Shown here: piece by piece, positions 47,286 through 59,611 of the stretch | Layout: the number at the start of each line of letters is the position of its first letter | Position numbering within the stretch: the stretch's first letter is position 1 | Source of the DNA: Vanilla planifolia | Lineage: Eukaryota; Streptophyta; Magnoliopsida; Asparagales; Orchidaceae | Reading direction: 5' to 3' | DNA: 64,000 nt | Assembly (NCBI GenBank): GCA_023846275.1 | Contig: CM043865.1 | Coordinates: 35,354,412 to 35,418,411 of the forward strand | Translations under genes and position numbers: made by a program | Notes under the pieces: model-generated | Told to the model about the DNA's origin: nothing | The model's input: only the letters and a program-made list of their open reading frames with translations | Databases searched by the model: none

Positions 47286-47510
47286 CATAGTGCTTATATT
47301 AAACAAATATTTAATCTAAAGATTGGCATTTTTGGGAACCAACATATTAAACTTAATGTAAAGGATAATACTTCTAAAAATCTATTTTTATTATCCATAT
47401 CTTAAACATTCCAACCATGTAGATAATACTATATAGAAAGTAAACATGTTAATCCACATGTCATAATCAATAGAATTTCTTTTTGGTTATATATATATAT
47501 ATAAAGTTTT
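47151..47510 (+). repeat. 256-bp-period duplication, each copy ending in (TA)n
   Basis: ATTCCAACAATATAAATAAT..AACATGTCAATACACAT..TTTCTTTTTGG at 47152 recurs as ATTCCAACCATGTAGATAAT..AACATGTTAATCCACAT..TTTCTTTTTGG at 47408. Both are followed by a TA run: 51 bases at 47232-47282, about 17 bases after 47490. So the microsatellite is part of the duplicated unit and has expanded in one copy. Confidence 0.8.
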
Positions 47511-47869
47511 TTTTGTTTATGTTAATATATAAAAAATAAAATTAAATGTTATAAATTTCGTGCAATACTATATAAAGAGAAGTCATAAGTGATACTAACA
47601 TAAATAAAAAGAATGAAATCCAAATAAAACTATAAAATTATATAACTGTGATATATTACAAGCTACCAAATTTATTTATTTAAGCTTACATAGAAGTTTT
47701 CTTCTTTGATTTTTTTTTTCTAAGTTTTCTATAATGAAATGCATATATAATAATTATTACTTGATCTCTCTTATCTAAAAATTATCTAATATTTCTCTGC
47801 AAAGACACCCTCCCTTTTATGCTAATTACAATACAATTAAAAGTCATAATAATTATCATCATAAGTTTT

Positions 47870-48222
47870 TTCAAGTGTTTTCTCTTTTTTCAACTTTGTT
47901 TTTCCTCAATTTTGGATTTTTACCATATTTTCACATCTTATTATTATTTTATAATATATATTTATATTTATTTGAGTTTCTATTCAATTTATTTTAATTA
48001 TTTCCTTCCCCCTTTTTCCACTCAATTTTTTGCTCTTTCTTCATCTTTTCATTTTATTATTATTTTGATATATTATTAAAACTTAATTATGCTTTTTTGT
48101 ATTATTTTATTTATTTTTCCCTCCTCCATTTAACCTTTCCTTATTATTTTATTATATTTCTTTTTTGACAACATTTTTTTATCAAATTTTATTTTTATTT
48201 ATTTTATTTATTTATATTTATC

Positions 48223-48288
<66 letters not shown>

Positions 48289-48470
48289 CTTTTATAGTTA
48301 TTTATTATTTTTCTATTGTTACTTAAGTATTTCCCTTTGTATTATTTATTTTTATTTATTTTATTATATTTACTGTTAATATAAATTTATTATATTTTAG
48401 TTTTTTATTTTTTAGTTGTTTTTTATTTATTTTATTTTACTTTCTTTTCCTAACTTCCTAATTTTTTCTC
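47870..48470. repeat. T-rich low-complexity tract with (TTA)21
   Basis: About 600 bases in which the plus strand is strongly T-rich, made of TTTTATT-like words, with an unbroken TTA run at 48225-48288. Small open frames here (Phe/Ile/Tyr only) are not genes. Confidence 0.85.
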
Positions 48471-49715
48471 TTCTCTACCATCAACTTTGACAAAGTGACT
48501 TGGTCTCAAACCCAATTCACCACTAGTTACTTAACCTAGAACTGAAAATTGTGACTACATCGAGGGTTTCCCACATGCATACATGCTAGTCTTACCTTAC
48601 CCACTTTGCATGGTTCGATCTCTAGTTCAAATAAAATAAAACCCACAACAAACTAAACTAGTCACTCCTTTGACTCTCTCTCTCTCCCTCTCTCTCTCTT
48701 TCTCTCTCTTATTCCCTCCGACCCGATTGACATCTTCCTCCTCTTCTTACAACGAACTTGCACATGGCCACATTTTTCACTGGCAGAAATGAGTTTCTCT
48801 TATTCTTTCTCACTTTTTTTTCTTATAGAACCATGATAACACAACCAAATAGCACAAAAAAAAATATAAAATCAGGAGATAAAAACACAATTACTTGAAA
48901 CATTATCATAGACATCAAATCTGCAAGCCAAATCACTTCCTTTTCAAAAAGACCACAAAAATGAGAATTTTCCAAGCTTATGGCAACCTCAATGGAGGTG
49001 GCAATACCTTTCTCTACACACCACACTTAGCTCCTTGACCAATTAATTGCTAATTGAGGCAACCTAAGCTTCACATAGTAATGGTTCCCCACTGGGTCTA
49101 ACATACCTACTTGTGTGCATTATGACAATTTAGTTGCTACAAATCTTACTTATTGATTATTTAATTTTCTATTCTCTTAAAAAGTCAAATTTTTGAGTTA
49201 AGCACACACTGTACATGTATATTTCTACCTATCACACTTTTTTGCATAAAATCTTCAAAATTTCTTTTAAATGCAAATCTATTCTCCACCTAAAACAAGT
49301 CTTTTACATAAAAATTCTCAAAATAACAAATATACTCTATTACTATTGACATTCATGCATTTTTATGTCTAGCATCCTCAAAATGGTTTGGACTTAAACC
49401 AAAATTTATGATATTACAAATATACCTAAGTATAATTTTAAAAATTATAGAAACTATACTAATTATTTAAAAGTTCATAATTAATTCTATAAATCTTAAA
49501 AAATTATAAGCTCAATGTTATTGGATTTGTCTTATAAACCTCTTTTCACTAATATGTTTAAATAATATTTTTTATGACATTTAAGATTATAACATATTTT
49601 TTAAATTTTATTATTATTTTGATATTCTTTACATAAAAAACAAATTTTTAAAAATTGATATTAACAAATTTAAATATACTTGATTTTGATCTTCACATTT
49701 CCCTCATCTTATCTT
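48471..49715. other. Intergenic DNA with a (CT)n run
   Basis: 48480-48800 is less AT-rich and includes an imperfect CT run at 48673-48709; texture like an LTR or old promoter, but no gene follows on either strand. Confidence 0.45.
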
Positions 49716-50066
49716 ATTAAAAATAAGAATTGTTATAATTGTAATGTATTTTATCTTTTTTTATCATGTTAAATAATTGATACTCTACATGTTTTGTACT
49801 TTTTATGAAATAAAAAGGAAAAATACAACTACTGAAAAAACAATTTCCCTTTTTTGTCTGGATTTACTAAAAATAAAAACATTATGTGTAATTGATTTTA
49901 AAGTTTATTTCATTTTGATCTTGATAAAAATAAGAACAATTATAATTATGATATATTTTATCTTTTTTTATTATGTTATATGATTAGTATTCTAAGCTCT
50001 ATTATTTTCACCTTTTAAGAAATAAAAAGAAAAATATGTAATGGTCAAGAGTGAATAAAATTCCTT
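49716..50066 (+). repeat. Tandem duplication, period 207 bp, two copies
   Basis: TATTTTATCTTTTTTTATCATG at 49747 corresponds to the same word with one change at 49954; AAAAATAAGAA precedes and GAAATAAAAAG follows in both. The copies are AT-rich and diverged; the shared order of several words over ~140 bases supports a duplication rather than base composition. Confidence 0.7.
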
Positions 50067-50768
50067 ATTCTCCTAGGTATACTAAAAATGTCAATGAGTA
50101 TTTGTCCAAATTGTTTATTAGATTCCTCCTCAAAAAAATGTTCATGACAAAATGATCCAACATGTAGTTCTCCATTCCTCTCCCCCTCCGAGTCTTGTCA
50201 AGGCGGGTTGTTGGGACTTGCGAAAGAGTCATGTTCCCCCCTCATCCGCCCATGCGCACGCGGCCCTACAAAAGAACCCTAATTTCCAATACCTCCTTCC
50301 ACTGTTCTGCCCTCAGCTCGAAGTGCGTACATTTCGTCTCCACCAAAACAGAAGGAAAAAAATTTCTTATATTTTAAAAAACAAAATATTTCATAACCAC
50401 AAGCACGTAGTTCAAACTCCAAATCCATGCAATACATCACCATCCTTCACCTCTTCGTATATCTTTATTCATGTAATAAAAAGCATCATTTTAAAGTTTA
50501 ATTCGAGATAATTTGAGCCCCAACAATGTCCAAAGTCCAAACCACCTCCATTGCCGGCCTCCTCCATCCAATACAGCCAAAGTTTCTCTATTAATAAATT
50601 AAATCATCAACAACTACTGCACATATTATATTGATTGTCTTAAAATAATAGAGGAGAGATAAAGAAAAAAAGGCATCTACTCATTTTAAGGGCTTCCATG
50701 GTTGGTCCTCGTATTGGAGAAGAATTTTCTTTACCTCTCTTCCATTTGGCGATCTCCTTTAACCCCTA
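50067..50768. other. Upstream region of the AHL gene
   Basis: Less AT-rich than the DNA before it, especially 50160-50340 and 50520-50580. An open frame of 119 codons from 50152 has no recognisable domain. More likely distal promoter. Confidence 0.4.
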
Positions 50769-50899
50769 ACTCTGTCTCTCCCTCTCTCGGATAAGGCAGG
50801 CCTGTTTGGTTCACTTTCTTTAAAAATCGTCTGCTGTCTTCCATGTAGAGCTATACCTTCCACCTTGTCTCCGTGCTTCGACATCAAGCAAAACCCTAA
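50769..50899 (+). promoter_or_regulatory. Core promoter/leader elements of the AHL gene: CT-rich patch and telo-box
   Basis: No clear TATA box lies at a suitable distance. A pyrimidine-rich run (50771-50788) resembles the plant Y-patch found near transcription starts, and a perfect telo-box AAACCCTAA is present at 50891-50899, a motif frequent in leaders of growth-related plant genes. The region between 50690 and 51039 has higher GC than the DNA upstream and would be the 5' UTR and proximal promoter. The start site itself cannot be fixed. Confidence 0.35.
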
Positions 50900-51039
50900 T
50901 CTTCTCGTCCGATCAAGGAAGGAGAAAGATCAAGCTGGCGAACCGTTGGTGGGCAGGGCAGCTGGGCCTCGCCGGAGGCCTGTCTGGAGTGGAGCCAGCG
51001 GCATCCAACTCCTCCGGCCCCGGGAAGCTGACCCACGAG

Positions 51040-51807
51040 ATGAATATTGGTCTCAAGGACTCCTCCGATCCTGGCAGCGGCTCTGGACTCCCTGTCGACG
51101 ACGACGACGACCGAGTCGACAACGGCGACGAACCCAGGGAGGGGGCAGTCGACGTAGGCTCCCGACGGCCCCGGGGACGCCCGCCGGGGTCCAAAAATAA
51201 ACCCAAGCCACCCATCTTCGTCACACGAGACAGCCCCAACGCCCTCCGGAGCCACGTCATGGAGGTGGCCGGCGGCGCAGACGTGGCGGACTCCATCGCC
51301 CAGTTCGCCCGGCGTCGTCAGCGCGGCGTCTGCGTCCTCTCCGGTGCTGGGGCAGTTGCAAACGTCACCCTCCGACAGCCCGCAGCCCCCGGCTCAGTCG
51401 TCGCACTCCAAGGTCGGTTTGAGATCCTCTCCCTAACCGGCACGTTCCTCCCCGGTCCCGCCCCGCCCGGCTCCACCGGCCTCACCGTGTACTTGGCGGG
51501 AGGCCAGGGGCAGGTAGTCGGGGGCAGCGTGGTGGGCTCCCTGGTGGCCGCAGGGCCTGTCATGGTCGTCGCGGCCACGTTCTCGAACGCCACCTATGAG
51601 AGGCTGCCCTTGGAAGAGGAGGAGGCACATGACGGCGTCGGCGGCAGCGGACCGATGCCTGGCGGGTCACCCCCTGGTCTCGGATCCGGCGGACTTTCGG
51701 ACCCTTCCGGTCTCCCCATGTTCAACCTTCCCCCGAATCTGATGCCCAACAGCGGACAGCTGGACGCCTTCGGCCCAACCTGGGCTCATGGCCGGCCGCC
51801 ATTCTAG
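51040..51807 (+). CDS. AT-hook motif nuclear-localized (AHL) protein, type I
   Basis: Single-exon gene of 255 codons. After an acidic, low-complexity N terminus (run of five Asp), residues 42-55 hold a type I AT-hook with the RGRP core followed by GSKNKP, which binds the minor groove of AT-rich DNA. A PPC/DUF296 domain follows (about 59-186), opening with the LRSHV segment and carrying the conserved GRFEIL hexapeptide at 125-130. The tail is Gly/Pro-rich. One AT-hook and no introns fit clade A (type I) AHLs. Known family role: nuclear proteins that form homo- or hetero-trimers through PPC, bind matrix-attachment-like AT-rich DNA and modulate growth, flowering and defence. The frame extends upstream without ATG as far as the region near 50989 (a GTG), so 51040 is the first usable ATG. 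GC-rich, no sign of damage. Confidence 0.94.
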   Translation: MNIGLKDSSDPGSGSGLPVDDDDDRVDNGDEPREGAVDVGSRRPRGRPPGSKNKPKPPIFVTRDSPNALRSHVMEVAGGADVADSIAQFARRRQRGVCVLSGAGAVANVTLRQPAAPGSVVALQGRFEILSLTGTFLPGPAPPGSTGLTVYLAGGQGQVVGGSVVGSLVAAGPVMVVAATFSNATYERLPLEEEEAHDGVGGSGPMPGGSPPGLGSGGLSDPSGLPMFNLPPNLMPNSGQLDAFGPTWAHGRPPF

Positions 51808-51952
51808 CTATGAATTCTGTAGAGTTTATGTAACGGGTGCTTAATTGCGAGTTAATCTTATCTATTACTAGTTTGAGGTAAGTTTAAGCACATGCCAGTT
51901 GAAGCTGTTAGTTTCATAATTGGAGTTTAAGACTCCCCGGAGGAGAAATAGC

Positions 51953-52022
51953 AATAAAAGCTTTTGAAGTTAGTTAAGCATCCATTGTTCATATCTATCT
52001 ATATGGAAACGGAATTAATAAA
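51953..52022 (+). terminator. Candidate polyadenylation signals of the AHL gene
   Basis: AATAAA occurs at 51953-51958, 146 bases after the AHL stop codon, and again at 52017-52022. The first is at a usual distance for a plant 3' UTR. The signals are short and occur by chance in AT-rich DNA, so the assignment rests on position. Confidence 0.35.
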
Positions 52023-55000
52023 ATTTGTTATCTTCTTGAATATTTCTTCTTCGTCCCTGTCGGATTGAGGATTTCCAGCTGCAGAAATCGCTTCATTTTG
52101 TCAAGCTTGAAAGGAAAATAAGATTAAACAAGCTGTCAATGTCTACATCCGATTTGCCTCTTCGGAAAGATCGATGTTCCTCTTGTAGGCATTGGAAAAA
52201 AATTAAATACAAATATAGTCTTATTATGGTTATTTTGAGGGAAAATACGAAATACTGTAATATCATTTACTTAGCAGTTCAGATGAATATTCCTAGAATC
52301 ATCAGTTGTTTATTGCTCAAAATATTAAAAAAATATTAAACAAACAATTTTTTTTCAAATAAATAATTTTTGCTAGATTATTTTTTTTCAGTAGGGTATA
52401 AAATTATTTATTCAGCATGAAAGTAAGTGATTTTTAATTAATAAAGAAACATTCACATTTGTCTGAAGCAAGATTGGCCAAGTTCTTCGAGATCAGCAGC
52501 TTGATAGGGTTTGCTCTTTTCGAGATTAATTAATTTAGTATTGCAGAAAATTCATTTTTTGTTAATATTTTCAGCCCTTTTTTACCTTTGGTATGAACAA
52601 AAGATACATCTATCATAAATAATAGGTCACATAGAGATTATTTTTTTATTTAAAAAAAAGGTCGAGGACTTCAGTATTACCCAAATTCAGATTATTCAAA
52701 TAACCACAGTATGAAACCAACGCTGCAGAGAGCAAGTGCCTATTGTTTATTGGCATACTACTTTAACTTGTTCTACGTGCAATTTAGTGTGCTTTGGACC
52801 TATTCCAAGTAGTTTCATCTTTTTACACTTGTAAGTTAATTATTGTATGTGATGTCAGCTATTGCCAGTCTAAATCCATTGAAATCTACATTGCATTTTT
52901 TTTGTGTCATCAATATAAGGTAATTGAAAGTGATGTATTGAGACACAAAACCAATTGTTTTTCTTTTTAACATTCATGCTTCAACAAAAAGATATCTTGA
53001 TAGTTTGATCTTTTCAAATCACTACACTGATTAGGGTCAAAATCATCCAAGAACAAAGAATTGATTCAAAATCTAATTCAACCAACACATTTAGAACTCA
53101 AATAATAAATTTGGTTTAATTCTAGTTTTGTTTGGGTTTGATTTATGTTTGTTATTAAATTTGTTTGAAGAGTTATCCTTTAACCCAAAGAAATCTTTGA
53201 AATTGGGTTTTCTCAAATTCTTATCATATAAAATAGAGAATTAAAAGGTTAAAAATCTAACTTTAATATTAATGAAAAAATGCATAAATAGAAATCTAGT
53301 TTGAATGTCAAAAGAGTTGATAGATGGTTGTCAATATCAAACACTAGCACCAAGAATGCCACACAAAGGCGAATCAACATTATTTCCATTGTTAGGTATT
53401 ATTCTTTTTTGCAGAATAAGTTGTTTCTTTTCTAGGGTGCAAGGATTATAATGGCAAAGGATGTGATATTATTCCTATTACAAGGTATTATTCCTTTTAA
53501 AAAGTGCAAGAGAAATGTGATAACTAGTGTGGCTAGGTTATTTTTTCATATGCTAAATGAGACATTGTCTAGGTAGATGTGACTTAGGTGACCAAACACA
53601 TAGAGTCTTCATTAGCTATATTAACATAAGGTGTTTAACAAAATCTATTGTACCTAATTAGTAGTTATAATACATGATAACATTGATGAAGTCTAATTGA
53701 TCAATGGATATTACACTACAAAGGCATTTGATAAAAACTATAATAACCAATCAACATGTTCAAGTAACTACTAGCAGCTAAAGAGTAAGGGGGCAATGGC
53801 AATGGATGCAACATAAGCGAATAAATTTGAAATATAACCCAAAATAAGGATAAAAACCAAGCTATACCATCATAGAAGATCTCTTTTGCACACATATGCA
53901 CCTCAAAAAAAAATTTTCAATTTAACATGAGAATAAACCAAAAGCTCCTTTTTTTTATTTAAAAATAAGTATTTATATAAACTACAAAAAGACTTCTCCA
54001 ATAGAAATTAAAAAAATAAATAAAATAATCCTTCCTTGAAAAAACTAATAAAAAATAATAAAAAAACTAAAGAAAAGAATAAAATTAAAAATAATATAAA
54101 CAATTTGTTATGATACAATAACATCCACAATTTAAATAAAACTATTATTTTAACCATTTTGTCTTGTACTTGTGATCTAGTTCATGACGAGTTCATGACC
54201 TTTGATAAAATTGGATCTCTTAGACTATGAGTTTTGTCGGATTTATTTGATTCATTACACCAACTCCCTTTTTAACATCACTATTAGAAAGAAATTTTGT
54301 TGACGTCATAATTTTGATGGAATTTATTTTGTATCATACAACCACTAACTTGGAAATGAACCAAACAAACAAATTCAAGTTAGTTCTAATGTAGTCCATG
54401 TATAATCTAGTTCTTAAGCATTTTAGTCAAATAGAATCCAGGATTCAATAATTGCTAACCTATGAGTTAACTTGATTTAGTGCCACACCATATTGTTGAA
54501 TCGATTAGATTGAGAATTTTTTAACTTGGGTCAATGAGAAACTATTTTTGGGTTAGCATTAAGCTGATGAATCATGCAGTTCTTGACTAGAGAATAAACT
54601 TCACTAATATATATATATATGCAATATTTTCTATTCAATCCTAACCAAAGAAAATGATTCCATTAAAAATTAATAAAATCATTTAATATTTAATCAAAAA
54701 TAAATTAAATGATTTTTATTAAAAGATAATAAATACCTTGTCTCAAAAAGATGTTTTTAAACTTCATAAATTACCCTATTTATGATCAAAATCTTCACAA
54801 ATTAGTCATAATCCCTTTTTCATTCTTTGATAGACTTGGGTTCGAATCAAATCGTTAAATTTGGATCAAATATATGCATGAATCAATTGAATTAATTTTG
54901 CTTGTAGATCTCTCCTAGAATTGACCTCATTGACTTGAATTGCATTGTTGACCTTGGCTTGTAGTGTGATTTGCAATGGTTAATTTTGCATGTGACTTGA

Positions 55001-55820
55001 ATTTTACTAAATAATTCCTATACATGCTTGAAATAGTAACAAGGAAAATACCTATAAAAATATGGTGTTTCCTCACTGATGAACTTAATGATGAGTAGCT
55101 TTATAAATTTAGGCAAATTAATAATCAGTAGCTAACTGTTGGTTATTAGTATAGCATTTCATGTAGATTTCACTTGGCTTGTTTTTTCTGTTAGATTAGA
55201 TTTCCAACAACCAATGATTTGGAATTTTGTTTATAAACAAATCAAAGGGCTTTTCACAAGGACACTGAACTACTTTCACATGTATTCACATGATGCAGCT
55301 GTTCTGTACCCTAATTTTTTTATAATTAACTCTGTCAATTAGAGCAACTCCAACTGCAAAACCTCAAAGACATGACCACTTACGAGAAGTAATTATTGCA
55401 TCCACTAATATGCTCATCTATCTCATGTATAGAATGATGAGCCTCTTTGTGTGATCTTCCCTTTTGTTCTTCTGCTCTCACATATAGGCTGCTGCTTTGA
55501 GCTTTGAGGAGCCAATCAAATGTAAGCCTAATAAGGAATCATCTGCAGTAAAGATATAAAAAAAAAATGCTAAGTACATGCACCACTAATCCAGGCTTAT
55601 CTTTCAAGAAAGCATGTGATGGACCACCCAATTAATTAGTGCTTCTTCTGAGAATTAAAAATGTTTTTGAGAGCTAATGGTGGAGAAGTGCATCACAAGA
55701 AAGAGAGGTCCATAGTGAACTAGAGTTAAAAAATATATATTAGGTAAGGGTTAGTATTTAATGCTAACCCACGAATATGTGCAACATGATCAAGCTTGCT
55801 TGTGTGCAACTTGTTGAATA
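52023..55820. other. Intergenic DNA after the AHL gene
   Basis: 52030-52190 and 52700-52870 have mildly higher GC. A short hairpin (GCTCATC/GATGAGC) lies near 55411-55442. No gene, tRNA or microRNA precursor that I can support. Confidence 0.45.
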
Positions 55821-55823
55821 CGC

Positions 55824-56106
55824 AATTGCACCGATTCTACTATCACCATTAAATATTACGTTTTTCCTAAAAGACGAAGCACGTATCGTATTTCTCTAAC
55901 TTTATTACGATGATTAATGGAGACTTTAGGCATGGAAGACTTTAGGTTACAACGTATAGATCCAATTTAGTTCACACTAAGAATAAGGCATGGACGAAAA
56001 CTACCTGACAAGATGACGAAGGCCATCAAAACAATCATCCAATGGCATAGCTTTTCAATTCTGATTCTTTAATTTTAGCTTTTGTTCTTCTTATTTAGTT
56101 CCAATT
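55824..56106 (+). repeat. Direct repeat, copy 1 of a ~285-bp block
   Basis: Block with TTTCTCTAACTTT..GATTAATGGAGACTTTAG..AAGAATAAGGCATG..AATTTTAGCTTTTGTTCTT; its partner is at 56852-57132, about 1036 bases downstream in the same orientation. Well diverged but collinear for the whole length. Confidence 0.8.
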
Positions 56107-56851
56107 AAAAAAATGTGTGCTATGTTACTTAATTTCAAGTTTGAATTAAAATGTCATCTATAACTAATGTAGAAAAATAAACATTAAATGGTTTATGAAC
56201 TCCAATTGCAAACGAAAAATATTTAGTGAACCATCTCTAATACATATACATTTTATTGCACCCTTATACATGTTATTAAAAATTTTTATAAAAACCATAA
56301 TAAGTCTTTTCAGTTCATACTTGTTAGGGTCAAGAAGAGAAAAATGATTCTTAGTATTCACAAAAGGAAGAACAGGTTGAGAATATTTTCATTTTTGCCA
56401 ACCTTTATCCACAATCAAATAGGCTCCACCCTCTTTCCTTAGCTTTTCTAGCTAACCAACTCAATCCACTCCTCTTTTTCTCCTTTAATTTCTAGTCACT
56501 CACAAGAGATTCTTTATCCCGATATCATGCCATTGATTTGTCCATTTCACATATCCTATCTTTTGACATTGACTCAATTGTTTGTGTGCTTTTTACCATT
56601 TTACTCTCTTAACATATTTTTCTAAGATATTTAAGTTTTACCTTTGCTAGATTTTCAAAATATCCAGTAACATCATTGTCTCATTCAAATAAGATTGCTT
56701 AGAACCATAACTAAGATCTGTTGAGGAAAGAGATTTGACTACACTATCTTGAGCGATTAATCGTTTTCTATTAAATCCATAGAATAATATCTAAAAACTT
56801 TTCACTAGAATATGTGAAATGTGATCAAGGTATTTGTTTTCAACTTGTAAT

Positions 56852-57132
56852 GCAACCACATGAACTCTATTATTATTATTATTATTTAATATGACATTTT
56901 GCTTGAAATATTACACATGAATTATATTTCTCTAACTTTTCTAGTATGATTGGTGGAGGCTTTAGATGTAAGAGACTTTATATTATGACATACAAAATTC
57001 AACTTGTTCACAATAAGAATACGGCATGAATAAATTTAATCTAGCTAGATGATTGGGGCCATCAAAATAGTTATTTAGTGACATCGGCTTCCAATTCTTA
57101 TTCTCCAATTTTAGCTTTTATTCTTTTCATTT
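56852..57132 (+). repeat. Direct repeat, copy 2 of the ~285-bp block
   Basis: Partner of the block at 55824. Shared landmarks include GATTGGTGGAGGCTTTAG (56948), AAGAATACGGCATG (57018) and AATTTTAGCTTTTATTCTT (57107). The offset stays near 1036 from end to end. Confidence 0.8.
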
Positions 57133-57369
57133 CTTTCCAATTCAACATTCAATTCATGTTGTTTAACTAGCTTTTGGTTATTAATTTCAGCTTTTACAAT
57201 TCAATATTTAGTTGTATAATAATACCTTATTATACTCAATTATTTGGATTGTCTTAGTCTCTATAACTAATTTGTTCTCAAACCAACCTAGGTATTCAAT
57301 CCAAAATATACTTTATAATATACATAATATCTCATATTAATAAATAAATCTATATTACAATAAACCCAA

Positions 57370-58060
57370 ATTAGATATTCAAATATAAACTTTGTCATTT
57401 TAGACATACTACGTATTAAGTTTGACGTTTAGGTAATCAACATTTATGTATATCTTAACATCTAACAACTTAAAAAACTTATATTTCATGCATCTTTGCT
57501 ATCCTTCAACATTAATGGCATATGCTATTATACACATTTATTTCTTAGTTTTGTGGGTTTTCATGGCCATTTTTATTAAGGTAAAAGTAACACTTTTTTT
57601 CACTTTTGTGATGCATAAAACATTTTTTAAAAACAAATTTAAACTCACACACAAACAAGCCTTTATTATATGGCACTCTAAAATTTTCTAAGTAATTATA
57701 TTATTTATTAATCATCTTGCCTTCTATATAAAATGTATCCATATATATTATTTTATAATAACCTAAATTATTTCATTACAAAATCCAAGCTATTCAGCAG
57801 TTGCTTCTTTAGGTCAAAGAATGGTCAATAGAAAGAATCAAGCTAATAGTTTAGCATATTATTGATGTCTTTTCCATTTCTTTTCAAGTAAGCATTTTTT
57901 TATGGTAAGTGCATACGACTTCATGAACAAGAAACAAAGGTTGATTAGGAAAAAAAGAATCTAATAATTGATCTATCACAACCACATGATTAATAATAAT
58001 TAAACAATATGTAGGCATGTTTTCTTTAAAAGGGTTGAGCTTTTATTTGGATTTGAATTA
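57370..58060 (+). repeat. Long direct repeat, copy A (~690 bp)
   Basis: Collinear with 62265-63110, about 5.03-5.06 kb downstream. Landmarks: TCTAACAACTTAA (57460), AGAATGGTCAATAGAAAGAA (57819), TTGATGTCTTTTCCATTTCT (57862) and TAATAATTGATCTATCACA (57962). No coding capacity seen; not bounded by TG...CA and no primer-binding site follows, so I do not call it an LTR. Confidence 0.85.
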
Positions 58061-58313
58061 TATATTTGTAGATCACCCTCAATTTGAATATATTAAATTT
58101 ATAAGAAACTTAATTTATGATCATCTCACATTATTAAGTAATGAATATAAACAAAAAGGTGACAATTTTAAGCTTTAATTATGCTAATATGTTGGCTTTA
58201 TTAAACCTTGCATTGCCAATAAAATCTATCTATTAATAATATTTTTTTAAATCTAAATATATCAATTTATTTTTAGTAGTTTATTATCACATTTATTGAA
58301 TTTAAATCTTATT

Positions 58314-58314
<1 letters not shown>

Positions 58315-58343
<29 letters not shown>
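58315..58343. repeat. (TAA)n microsatellite
   Basis: About 29 bases of unbroken TAA repeats. Confidence 0.9.
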
Positions 58344-58347
<4 letters not shown>

Positions 58348-58770
58348 CAACTTGCATCTTTTAGTGGAGATATTAAGTGATAAAAGGCTAACATGTAATA
58401 TATATTTGTTGATCTCATTATAATTAAAAAGTTAAATTTAATGTTAATTTATAATAATTATTAGCCAATATTTCTCATAAGTGACCAATTTAACCCCTCA
58501 TAAAGCCTATATTTCTTAGGCCTTTAAAAGTTTTAGCTTTCCAATTTTAATCTCTTAGTTATTTTTATTCCTACACTAATTTCGTTTTACATACTAAATT
58601 TTAGATATTCTAAGATGAAAACTCTTGGTCATTCTATTTTAGTTATATATGTTCTTTAGAATGATAAAGTCGTAAAACATAATCAATAAAAAACATATAG
58701 CATGGTATTTAACCTTTAATTTTCACTAAAATATTACCTATAATAAAAAAGAGACAAGCATTATGATTTT

Positions 58771-59611
58771 TGTTAGAATTTAAACTCAAATTAAGTCTAT
58801 CTACTATCATTACATGAATTCAAATATTATCTTAATTTTGTTGATTTGTTGAAGATGGTGTTTCTCATATTTGTAAGTGTGAAGCTGTATAATCATAATT
58901 GAAGAATTATGGTTATAGTGAGCTAAGTGTGAGCCTAAGATTTTTTATATTAAATATAATGTAGTTGGAATATATAAATACCAAAGAGTTCATGATTTTT
59001 GATATTAAATATTATGTCTATCTACTATCATTATATGAATTCAAATATTAACTTAATTTTGTTGATTTGTTAATGATGGTGTTTCTCATATGTGTAAGTG
59101 TGAAACTATATAATCATAATTAAAGAATTATGATTATAGTGAGCTAAGTATGAGTCTAAGATTTTTTATATTAAATATAATGTATTTGGAATATATAAAT
59201 ACCAAAGAGTTCATGATGGTAAAAGAAAAGTAAATTTAAAAGAAAAATATTCTCTTAAAGGAGAAGTCTTATTCTCTCTGAGTTCTTTCTTGTGAGAGAG
59301 ATCAAGAGATCTTACTCTTATTACAAGAGTTTAATATTCTTTCATTTTTATAATATTTGATATATTTTAGAAAACTTATTCTCTCATTGTGTATGTTCAC
59401 ACTATATATATATATATACTTTATATATATATATATATATATATCATTGAGTATAGTAGATCTTTTTTCTTTTATGTAAATATAGGCCTTATCTTAAAAA
59501 AAATCATGTAAATTATTTGTTTTTATCATTTTTCTCGATTTCATTAATATTATTCTTATCAATCCTATTTTTATTACACTTGTATCAACTTTGTAGGCTT
59601 AAATCCTAACA
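58771..59611 (+). repeat. 5' LTR of the Copia fossil
   Basis: 841 bases from TGTTAGAATTTAAACTC to CTAACA, the inverted ends usual for Copia LTRs. TATA-like TATATAAATA occurs at about 58971 and again about 221 bases on, because the U3 segment is duplicated. A (TA)n run lies at 59403-59444. Confidence 0.65.
58796..59217 (+). repeat. 221-bp tandem duplication inside the LTR U3
   Basis: The segment 58796-58996 recurs at 59017-59217, from TCTATCTACTATCATTA to CCAAAGAGTTCATGAT, with about 12 differences in 200, mostly transitions toward A/T. The duplicated unit includes the TATA-like box. Confidence 0.9.

Noticed and set aside
50152-50511. 119-codon ATG frame upstream of the AHL gene
   Set aside because: No recognisable domain, and composition shifts sharply to AT in its second half; more likely promoter DNA.
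50989-51039. Extended N terminus of the AHL protein
   Set aside because: The extension begins with GTG, not ATG; a plant nuclear gene would start at 51040.
54838-54850. GGTTCGAATC, a tRNA box B-like word
   Set aside because: No cloverleaf can be drawn from the flanking bases and no box A precedes it.
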